Positions 1 through 6,915 of a stretch of 64,000 nucleotides of DNA are shown here, piece after piece. The notes below the pieces were generated by a model, which saw nothing but the letters and a program-made list of their open reading frames with translations, made no database searches and was not told where the DNA came from. Position numbers and translations under genes: made by a program. Position 1 is the stretch's first letter; every line of letters begins with the position of its first letter. The stretch comes from JACOMS01 sp964352785 (GTDB lineage: Bacteria; Pseudomonadota; Alphaproteobacteria; Caulobacterales; Maricaulaceae): the NCBI GenBank assembly GCA_964352785.1, contig CAYGTI010000011.1, positions 1 to 64,000 of the forward strand. The letters are read 5' to 3'.

Positions 1-79
1 TGTGGCGGAATTGGTAGACGCGCGGGATTCAAAATCCCGTTCCTTTGGAGTGTCGGTTCGATTCCGACCAGCCGTACCA
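1..79 (+). tRNA. tRNA-Leu (CAA), 5' end cut by window edge
   Basis: The sequence folds as a class II tRNA: D-stem gcg/cgc, anticodon stem CGGGA/TCCCG with loop TTCAAAA giving anticodon CAA, T-arm GTCGG-TTCGATT-CCGAC, and an encoded CCA end at 77-79. The 3' acceptor strand CAGCCGT should pair with ACGGCTG; only its last two bases (TG) are inside the window, so about five bases are missing on the left. The anticodon reads the leucine codon UUG. No clear terminator follows. Confidence 0.93.
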
Positions 80-368
80 AGACGTTTCTACCTTATATGT
101 GTTAGTATTATTCACCGCACTATACCTTACGTGGGCATTCCAATGACTTACGTCCATATTCGAGCATGATTCAAAATAGCGATTTGCATTTAAAAATACG
201 CACCATAATACCCTTATAGTTAGTTGTCTTCGGCATAAAAGCCTGCCTTCTCAGGATGAAGCTCTTTTTGCTGATTGAACAAATAAAAACACGTCTCTGA
301 AATATTAACCATGTAAATCAAGCAATCTTTCATTGCTCGGTGCTAGTTTTATTCAAAGAATGGGTGAC

Positions 369-878
369 ATGAATTTATTTCAAAAATATCTTAGAAATAC
401 AAAAGGCGCGACCGCAATCGAATTTGCGATGGTCGCGGTTCCATTGTTTTCAGGTATCTTTGCTTGCATAGAAGTGAGCTATAAAAGCCTGTTGCAATCA
501 GAATTAGACAATAAGCTCTACGAAGTTGTTTATGATATCGGTATTAACGATCACGACGCCGATACGGCTGCTGAGTTCATGAGAGATCACTTTTGTCCCA
601 ACATCGGGACAAGCTTTCTAAGGTGCGACGAGGTTGAAATTGGTGTGAGACGTGTGACCGGAGCTTCTCGTCTTGTCACCTTTAGGGACAGTTCAGTCAT
701 AGGAAGTTGGGAACTAGGCACACCGGACGATACGCTCATTATCGAACTCAATTACCCCGTGACCAACATTATACACCCTGTTGCTGTTGCGGATATTTTT
801 ACGCGCAACGGGGAAAGGTATTATCGTAGCCGCGGCGTCACCCGCAGAGAACCCCTTCTTACGAGTTTGGCGCCTTAA
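369..878 (+). CDS. TadE-like minor pilin / pilus assembly protein
   Basis: A protein of about 169 residues. Near the N-terminus it has a short basic stretch followed by the TadE signature GATAIEFAMVAVP, with the conserved Glu inside one hydrophobic helix; the rest is a small extracytoplasmic domain. In the Tad (type IVc) pilus system such pseudopilins are cleaved by a prepilin peptidase and join pilus assembly at the inner membrane. I chose the ATG at 369 because it gives the usual short TadE leader; a TTG at 333 and an ATG at 360 are also in frame. The stop overlaps the next start (TAATG). The 290 bases upstream, after the tRNA, are AT-rich with no gene I can support. The three genes here are more AT-rich than later parts of the window. 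Confidence 0.78.
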   Translation: MNLFQKYLRNTKGATAIEFAMVAVPLFSGIFACIEVSYKSLLQSELDNKLYEVVYDIGINDHDADTAAEFMRDHFCPNIGTSFLRCDEVEIGVRRVTGASRLVTFRDSSVIGSWELGTPDDTLIIELNYPVTNIIHPVAVADIFTRNGERYYRSRGVTRREPLLTSLAP

Positions 879-1582
879 TGTTGTTCACCCATGTCATAAA
901 AAAAGGTCTTAACTCTGCTCGCGTTAAAGTCGCCGCCTTTCGGGACTGCCGTAGAGGTGTCGCAGCGCTTGAATTTGTATTGATTTTTCCGATCTTCATT
1001 ATCGTGTTTTTCTCCATCGTCGAGCTGGCTTATTACATGATGGTGGATCGCCGGGCACAATTTGCCGTTGATTTTGCCGCAGAATTTATGAGCCGCGACG
1101 GCGATAGCAGTACGTCTTGGGAAGAAATTTGGGTCATGGAAGACCTTTGGCAAATCGTAAACGTGACCTCGTTCTACAACACTGGCGGAGATGCCTATAC
1201 GAACAGCCGTGGGAAATATACCAGATCATTTGCCTCCATTGAGTTTGACGCTGTGCCCGCCGGCTGTTCTGGAGCTGCGTGTGATTACGAGCCTAAAGTC
1301 AATTGGAGTTTCCGTGCCAGTCAAGGCATTTCAAACCCAAGACGCCGGAGTTGCACCCAGGTCTTAGTACCAAATGCAGACGGTCTAGACGAGACGAAAC
1401 TGCCCGAGGGCGTCAAAGGCCGCAGCGCACTAGCGGTAGCTGACTTCACATATAAATACCGCCCTATTTTAAATAGCGGCCTTATTTCAGAACAAGAAAA
1501 ACACATCTTTGCCATTCGCAAAACACGCGGTGGTGCCAGCCTAGGACGCAGCGCGTTTTCTGGTCATTTTGTTGAATGTTAA
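878..1582 (+). CDS. TadE-like minor pilin (second paralogue)
   Basis: A 234-residue protein with the TadE motif GVAALEFVLIFP around residues 28-40, one membrane helix, and a longer extracytoplasmic domain with several cysteines (for example the GCSGAACDY segment) that could form disulfides. It starts at the ATG overlapping the previous stop by one base, which implies translational coupling, and its own end overlaps the next gene by 7 bases. It is probably the TadF-like partner of the preceding TadE-like protein. The assignment rests on the motif and operon context, not on overall similarity. Confidence 0.75.
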   Translation: MLFTHVIKKGLNSARVKVAAFRDCRRGVAALEFVLIFPIFIIVFFSIVELAYYMMVDRRAQFAVDFAAEFMSRDGDSSTSWEEIWVMEDLWQIVNVTSFYNTGGDAYTNSRGKYTRSFASIEFDAVPAGCSGAACDYEPKVNWSFRASQGISNPRRRSCTQVLVPNADGLDETKLPEGVKGRSALAVADFTYKYRPILNSGLISEQEKHIFAIRKTRGGASLGRSAFSGHFVEC

Positions 1583-2913
1583 AGAAAGTCATTAACATGT
1601 TTATTTTCAAAAAGCTCTACCAAAAATTAAGGTCAGAAAAAAACGGCAACGTTTCTATTGTGGCTGCAACAACATTACCCGTTGTTCTTGCCATTGGGTT
1701 TGGCGCAATTGATTATGGGAATGTCATAAAAACCGATCAAGAACTTAAGGCTGCGGCTGCCGCAGCCGCGCTTGCGGCTGTGAACGAAGCTCAAATGGCT
1801 TACTCCGCCAGAGAGAACGTTGACTTAACAGAACTTATCGAAGACACGGCCTCTGTTTTCTTCGACTCGCGCATTGCGCACATTAAAAGTGCAAATATAA
1901 GCCAGCTTTCAATAACACCCGCTGTCAGAAACAACGTGTTCTCTGTGGCTATTAATTATTCAGCAAATATAAAAAGTACCGCAATGTCATTGGTTGGACG
2001 AGAAAACTTCACTGTTGCCAATAGTGAGCGGGCTCAGGTATCCGTGTTATCTTACATAAATTTCAACTTTCTTTTTGACATCTCCGCATCCATGGGTGTT
2101 GGTGCCACAAACGCTGACATGGAGATCATGAGATCTGCCATCGGGTGCGCCTTTTCATGCCACCTGGGCGGCAATACGAGTTACACGCGGGCCCGCAATG
2201 CGGGCGCAACAATGCGTATTGACGTCGCGCGGCAGGCCGCTGAGCAAGCCATTGACGTTATGATTGCAAAATCACAAGTCCCCGAGCATATGACAGTTGG
2301 ACTACACGTCTATGATAACATTCTCACATCACCCCTTGAAAGCACAGATGCACTGTCAAGCAATCTGCCTGTTGTCAGATCTCAAGTTGCCTCTGCTGTT
2401 CAAATGCGAACAGAATACGGCGGTAGTAACACAGAACACGCCCTGAAAGAACTTACCGCCAAACTTCCGCAGAGCGGTTCGGGCCGCACAAAAGACGACC
2501 GCATTCAATATATCATCGTTTTGACTGACGGCGTTGAGAACCCGCAACATTGGCGTCCTGGTAGAGGCTGGAAGGCCCATCCTGATGGCATTCCAAACGC
2601 CCCCTTTGAAAAATTTGCTAATCACGAATATGAATATGCGCCAAATGCAAACTCATGTGACGCCGCTAATACAAAAAACATCGAAGTCTTTTTCGTGAAC
2701 ACAGAATACCTCGTGCCAAACTGGCAGCAAAGCGCGCACAATACAAAACGATTTGATTTTATCGAAAATAGGCTTCACGATCTCATTCCCCAGCGGATGA
2801 GCGAATGCGCGGGACGAGCTGATAATGTTATTAACGCCTCAAGCCCAGCCGAAATTACCCAAGCCTTTCAAAAGCTGGTCGGCGACCTAAGCACACCTTT
2901 ACGGCTTTTTTAG
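1576..2913 (+). CDS. TadG-like pilus protein with von Willebrand A domain
   Basis: A 445-residue protein. The N-terminus carries the TadG-type motif GNVSIVAATTLPVVLAIGFG in a single membrane helix, then an Ala-rich stretch. From about residue 155 there is a vWA domain with the MIDAS motif DISAS (Asp-x-Ser-x-Ser) and a later TDG (IVLTDGVE), both expected for metal-dependent adhesion. This is the usual TadE-TadE/F-TadG order. An alternative start at 1597 would place the basic residues directly before the helix. The Tad secretion genes (cpaB-F, ATPase) are not in the window, so this minor-pilin operon is either separate from or at the end of the main locus. Confidence 0.8.
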   Translation: MLKKVINMFIFKKLYQKLRSEKNGNVSIVAATTLPVVLAIGFGAIDYGNVIKTDQELKAAAAAAALAAVNEAQMAYSARENVDLTELIEDTASVFFDSRIAHIKSANISQLSITPAVRNNVFSVAINYSANIKSTAMSLVGRENFTVANSERAQVSVLSYINFNFLFDISASMGVGATNADMEIMRSAIGCAFSCHLGGNTSYTRARNAGATMRIDVARQAAEQAIDVMIAKSQVPEHMTVGLHVYDNILTSPLESTDALSSNLPVVRSQVASAVQMRTEYGGSNTEHALKELTAKLPQSGSGRTKDDRIQYIIVLTDGVENPQHWRPGRGWKAHPDGIPNAPFEKFANHEYEYAPNANSCDAANTKNIEVFFVNTEYLVPNWQQSAHNTKRFDFIENRLHDLIPQRMSECAGRADNVINASSPAEITQAFQKLVGDLSTPLRLF

Positions 2914-2964
2914 AGATATTTATATTTGAGCGTATTTGGATTACTCAGTATCTAAACCCCGCGC

Positions 2965-4251
2965 CTATTTATCATTTTTAGTTTGTTGGTACGTTAGTAC
3001 ACGGAAGTCAGAGTGTATTTTAGGGTCATTGGCTGTAAAGTATTGCAACATGATAATCCCAAAGGCGTCATTTGGCGCGTCAATCCAGAAGTTTGTCCGG
3101 GCCATACCGCTCCAGCCAAATTGTCCGGGCGCTTCGCCGTTCTTCGCAATTGTCTCGGGCGTTCCGCCCGTAACCACCCGGCCGCCATACCCAAACCCGG
3201 CATCACCCGGCTGGCCAAACCACGGCATCATAAATTTATCGTCTGGATCCATTTGGTCCATCATCATCATTTTAACTGTCGCTTCGTCTAAAACGCGGTG
3301 ACCGTCATAAATGCCGCCATCCAATAACATCTGGGCGAACTTTGCATAATCTCCGAGAGTTGACACAAGACCGCCACCGCCGGATTCAAAAGCATTCTGT
3401 TGCAAAAAACCGCTGGTTTGACCATCCTCTTGGAGCGAATAGGTTCCGTTTGCGGCTTGCTGGTAATTAGACGCAAAGCGCGCTCGTTGATCGGGGCGCA
3501 CAAAGAATCCCGTCTCGGTCATACCCAAAGGTTCAAAAATTCGCGCGCTCATAATCTCGCCTAGAGGTTTATCTGTGACGACCTCGGCAATGCGTCCAAG
3601 CACGTCAATAGAAAAGCTGTAATACCAGCCTTCGCCCGGCTGTGAGAGTAATGGAAGTTTGGACAATTTCGTCATTTTTACCGCGAGAGTTTCTGACGGG
3701 TCAAAAAGGCCTGCTTGACCATACATTGTTTCAACCGGATTTACGTCCCCGAAAATACCATATCCTATGCCTGCGCGGTGCAGCAGCAGGTCTTTGATCG
3801 TCATGGCCGTCTCTTGCGGCGTGAAAACAGGCGCGCCGTCCTCGCCCTTGCTGATGACCTGCATATTTGCCAACTCTGGGATATATTTGGAGACGGGATC
3901 ACCAAGGTCAAGCAAGCCGTCTTCTTGAAGATCAAGAATAACCGCTGACGTCACAGGTTTGGTCATCGAGTAAATACGGAACACCGTATCCAGCTCAATC
4001 GGCATATCACGTTCCCTGTCGCGCAGCCCAAACGCGCCCGTATAAACTATTTTACCTTCATCGAACACCAAAGCGGAAACCCCGATCTGCTCCCCCCGCG
4101 CGACAGCCCGGCTCAGCAGCGCATCCATGGCCGCCGCGTCGAACACAACCGCAGGGTCTTCTGCCGCGGGCAGAGAGTCAGGCGTGGGTGTTGCGCCGCT
4201 GCAAGCCATTAAAGCCAGCATAGAAAATGAGAGAGCCAGAGCGTGTTTCAT
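2965..4251 (-). CDS. Beta-lactamase-family serine hydrolase, lipoprotein
   Basis: A 428-residue protein. The signal peptide ends in a lipobox (LMAC, Cys17), so it should be lipid-anchored. The Ser-x-x-Lys nucleophile motif is SMTK at 95-98 (IYSMTKPVT), and a YSFS segment near residue 207 fits the class C Tyr position. The third motif appears to be WSG near residue 375 in place of KTG, as in many esterases and D-aminopeptidases of this fold. The family includes class C beta-lactamases, carboxylesterases and peptidoglycan peptidases; the substrate cannot be read from sequence. Translation starts after a GGGGAT Shine-Dalgarno. The gene converges with the pilus operon and diverges from mgtE. Confidence 0.85.
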   Translation of the reverse strand: MKHALALSFSMLALMACSGATPTPDSLPAAEDPAVVFDAAAMDALLSRAVARGEQIGVSALVFDEGKIVYTGAFGLRDRERDMPIELDTVFRIYSMTKPVTSAVILDLQEDGLLDLGDPVSKYIPELANMQVISKGEDGAPVFTPQETAMTIKDLLLHRAGIGYGIFGDVNPVETMYGQAGLFDPSETLAVKMTKLSKLPLLSQPGEGWYYSFSIDVLGRIAEVVTDKPLGEIMSARIFEPLGMTETGFFVRPDQRARFASNYQQAANGTYSLQEDGQTSGFLQQNAFESGGGGLVSTLGDYAKFAQMLLDGGIYDGHRVLDEATVKMMMMDQMDPDDKFMMPWFGQPGDAGFGYGGRVVTGGTPETIAKNGEAPGQFGWSGMARTNFWIDAPNDAFGIIMLQYFTANDPKIHSDFRVLTYQQTKNDK

Positions 4252-4406
4252 GTAAAATCCCCGTTATTTTTTATGCGAAAAGGTTAGCACTAAAAACCAT
4301 GGGTCGCCTACATATTTTCTGATATTTTCTCTACACTTACACGGGCAACAGGGGCATAAGGCTCGCAAGCCAGAATGAAAGCGACCGGAATGAAAGGGGA
4401 GGAATT

Positions 4407-5789
4407 ATGAGCACACCAGATCATCAAGCTCCTTTGGACGAGACCACCGCTGATATAATGGCCGAGGATTATAATATCATTGCCGAGGCACTGGCGGAAC
4501 CGCATGAGGCTGGCCTGCGTTTGCGGCTCACCGACATTCGCCCCGCCGATTTCAGTGACCAGTTTGAACAACTCAGCACGGATCAGCGCGAAGAGTTTAT
4601 CGCGCGGGCCGGTGATCTTATCTCCGCTGATATTCTGGCCGAACTTGAAGACGAGATTGTCGAGGATATTCTCCCGCTGCTCTCGTCTGCACAAATTGCG
4701 GGCGCCATTACCGAGCTTGACAATGATGATGCGACGCAAATTATTGAGGAAATGGAGGATGAGCAGCGCGCAGAGGTTCTGGACGCGCTGGAGCCAGAAG
4801 ATCGTGCCAATCTAGAGGCCAGCTTTTCGTTTGACGATGAGACCATTGGCCGCCTCATGCAACGCGAGTTTGTCGCGGCGCCCGAGTTTTGGACAACAGG
4901 TGATACTATTGATCATATGCGGAGCATAGCTGAAGAGTTGCCGGATTTGTTCTTTAACATCTGGGTTGTGGATACGGCGTTTAAACCCGTCGGCTATGTC
5001 CCCGTCTCTTATTTGCTGCGTTGCAGACGGGAGCAAAGCCTGAGCGAGATCATGAAACGCGATCTGACCTTGATTTCGCAGGAAATGGATCAAGAAGAAG
5101 CCGCTTATTTGTTCGAGAAATATCATTTAATCTCTGCCCCTGTTGTTGACCCAAATGGGCGGCTTTGCGGGATGATGACGGTAGATGACATCATTGAAAT
5201 TATCCAAGACGAAAACAAAGAAGACATTTTGGCGCTTGCGGGCGTCAGCGATGCGGGCCTGACCGATACGGCACTTATGACGGTGCGCGCCCGCGCGCCG
5301 TGGCTCTTTATCAATCTTTTGACGGCCATTTTAGCCTCGCTTGTGATTTCGGCCTTTGATTACGCGATTGCCGAAGTTGTGCAGCTCGCGATCTTGATGC
5401 CGATTGTGGCCTCCATGGGCGGGAATGCGGGGACTCAGGCTTTGGCTGTGGCCGTGCGCGGGCTGTCCGAGCGCGACTTGACCGCGCAAAATGCGTGGCG
5501 CTCTGTACGCAGAGAAGGCGTGGCAGCCTTAATCAACGGCATGATTTTCGCTGTTGCGCTGGCTATCATTGCCTTTGTTTGGTTTGGGCGACAAGATATC
5601 GCTATTGTCGCTTTCGTCGCCATGATCATCAATCACGTCTTTGCCGGATTTGCAGGTATTCTTGTGCCATTAGGACTAAAGCGCTTTGGGGCCGACCCGG
5701 CTGTATCGTCTTCTGTGTTTGTCACCACCGTAACCGACATTGTCGGGTTTCTGGCATTCTTGGGCTTTGCCGCCATGATGCTGGTCTAG
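4407..5789 (+). CDS. mgtE: Magnesium transporter MgtE
   Basis: A 460-residue inner-membrane Mg2+ channel. The order of parts is standard: an acidic helical N-domain (about 1-130), two CBS repeats (about 135-260) that sense cytosolic Mg2+, then five membrane helices (about 285-458). The pore signature ASMGGNAGTQAL is present near residues 332-345. The start ATG follows GGGGAGGAATT. No magnesium riboswitch was evident in the 155 bases upstream. The avidin-like gene begins about 30 bases downstream on the same strand and may be read through from this promoter. Confidence 0.95.
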   Translation: MSTPDHQAPLDETTADIMAEDYNIIAEALAEPHEAGLRLRLTDIRPADFSDQFEQLSTDQREEFIARAGDLISADILAELEDEIVEDILPLLSSAQIAGAITELDNDDATQIIEEMEDEQRAEVLDALEPEDRANLEASFSFDDETIGRLMQREFVAAPEFWTTGDTIDHMRSIAEELPDLFFNIWVVDTAFKPVGYVPVSYLLRCRREQSLSEIMKRDLTLISQEMDQEEAAYLFEKYHLISAPVVDPNGRLCGMMTVDDIIEIIQDENKEDILALAGVSDAGLTDTALMTVRARAPWLFINLLTAILASLVISAFDYAIAEVVQLAILMPIVASMGGNAGTQALAVAVRGLSERDLTAQNAWRSVRREGVAALINGMIFAVALAIIAFVWFGRQDIAIVAFVAMIINHVFAGFAGILVPLGLKRFGADPAVSSSVFVTTVTDIVGFLAFLGFAAMMLV

Positions 5790-5821
5790 GGTATGCTCTG
5801 GATACAACGCCTTGCGCAGTC

Positions 5822-6271
5822 GTGCTGACCTCCCTTTTCTTTTGCGAGTGTGCCGTAGGCCAAGAGACGTTTGCTCCCAAGCCAGATCGCTTATTTGACG
5901 GGTTTTGGACAAATGATCGCGGCTCTGACGGCCATTTTGAAACCCGGAACGGGCTTATATCTGGATCTTACCAAACCAATGCCGGGCAGCCGGACAAACG
6001 CCAAGCGTTCCCGCTCGCCGGATTTGCACAGGGCGATCAAATCACGTTCACAGTTAATTTTGGCGAGTATGGCTCTATGACTAGCTGGACAGGACAATTA
6101 ACCGAAGACGCCGCCGGGTCTTACATTCGCACATTATGGCGCCTGACCCGGGGCGTGCCTGATGCGGATGAGGACCAGGATTTACGGAAAAGCATTACAG
6201 CTGGCGCGAGCACGTTTCGTCCACAAAAAAAGCGCGGCACGCCGCGCTCTTCAAAATCGTCAAAAGACTAA
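5822..6271 (+). CDS. Avidin/streptavidin-family biotin-binding protein (putative)
   Basis: A product of about 149 residues from GTG 5822. From residue 27 it reads GFWTNDRGS, almost the GKWTNDLGS of avidin's first strand, followed by GSYQTNAG, TFTVNF, SMTSWTGQ, IRTLWRLTRG and ITAGASTF, matching the avidin strand series. Using streptavidin numbering, the biotin-contact positions are N23 (N31 here), S27 (S35), Y43 (Y50), S45 to T (T52), S88 (S85), T90 (T87) and W108 (W106), all kept or conservative. W79 is F80, W120 is L121 and D128 is S130, so affinity or oligomeric state may differ. The start is unclear: GTG 5822 gives a leader without positive charge, whereas ATG 5793 in another frame encodes MLWIQRLAQ, and a -1 shift near 5819 would join it to VVLTSLFFCECAVG, a good signal peptide. 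The basic tail (from residue 135) is encoded by the terminator of the facing gene. Confidence 0.8.
   Translation: MLTSLFFCECAVGQETFAPKPDRLFDGFWTNDRGSDGHFETRNGLISGSYQTNAGQPDKRQAFPLAGFAQGDQITFTVNFGEYGSMTSWTGQLTEDAAGSYIRTLWRLTRGVPDADEDQDLRKSITAGASTFRPQKKRGTPRSSKSSKD
6224..6248 (-). terminator. Rho-independent terminator of the redoxin operon
   Basis: On the minus strand the stem AGCGCGGC/GCCGCGCT has a two-base loop and is followed by seven T. It lies about 28 bases past the stop of the redoxin gene (6276). It overlaps the last codons of the avidin-like gene on the plus strand. Confidence 0.85.
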
Positions 6272-6275
6272 ACGC

Positions 6276-6902
6276 CTAATATTTAACGGAGCATCCGTAT
6301 GGTGGCGTATCGGTTTCAGCAATAGGCTCACCCGCTTCCAAAGATGCCAATGCGGCTGTGACATAATTATTCGCGCTGAGAACCTCGGCCGGGTTAGAGC
6401 CGCGCTTATCATCAATCGCGCCCTGATAAACCAGTGTTTGGTCTTCATCGATGATGAACATGTGCGGCGTTGTTTTTGCGCTAAAGGCGCGTCCAGCGGT
6501 ACCGGCAGGGTCAAGAACCACCGCTCTCGGAGCCGCATTCCGGTCTGCCGTTAACGCATTGGCTTGCTCGCCGTTCACATAGCCCTGCTTGCCAGGTGCC
6601 GACGAAATCACAGACAACCAGACAATATCGTCTGCCGCAGCCGCTTTTTGCAAGCTCTGCATATTGCCGTCATTATAGGCTGTGTTGTAATGCTTCTTGA
6701 CGTAAGGACATCCATCATTGGTCCACTCGAGAATAACTTTTTTACCGGCAAAATCAGAGAGATTATGAACCACGCCATTGGAGTCTGTCACCTGCATATC
6801 AGAGACGTTGCTACCCGTGGCAATCGCTGCATTTGCGGGCGCTGTGATAGCAAGCGCGCCAAGAGCGCAAACGGTCAAAGCCAGTTTTGATTTAAATGTC
6901 AT
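6276..6902 (-). CDS. Secreted thioredoxin-fold (redoxin / AhpC-TSA-like) protein
   Basis: A 208-residue protein with a cleavable signal peptide (cut after about residue 25, APANA). The thioredoxin-fold segment VILEWTNDGCPYVKKHY carries one reactive cysteine (Cys65); the usual second Cys of CxxC is Val, so it is peroxiredoxin- or redoxin-like rather than a disulfide exchanger. The tail PPYGCSVKY holds a second Cys, and this ending is common in the family. It is the second gene of an operon, 13 bases after the ScsB/DsbD-like gene, which could keep it reduced in the periplasm. Its terminator is the hairpin at 6224-6248. The precise substrate is unknown. Confidence 0.85.
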   Translation of the reverse strand: MTFKSKLALTVCALGALAITAPANAAIATGSNVSDMQVTDSNGVVHNLSDFAGKKVILEWTNDGCPYVKKHYNTAYNDGNMQSLQKAAAADDIVWLSVISSAPGKQGYVNGEQANALTADRNAAPRAVVLDPAGTAGRAFSAKTTPHMFIIDEDQTLVYQGAIDDKRGSNPAEVLSANNYVTAALASLEAGEPIAETDTPPYGCSVKY

Positions 6903-6915
6903 AAAAGGTCTCCAA

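Noticed and set aside
2936..3301. Plus-strand frames opposite the serine hydrolase
   Set aside because: They are antisense shadows of a gene with clear SxxK motif and signal peptide.
5495..5792. Upstream part of the long plus-strand frame that ends in the avidin-like gene
   Set aside because: It lies in another frame inside mgtE, has no coding character (many Arg, Cys, His) and cannot be part of the secreted protein.
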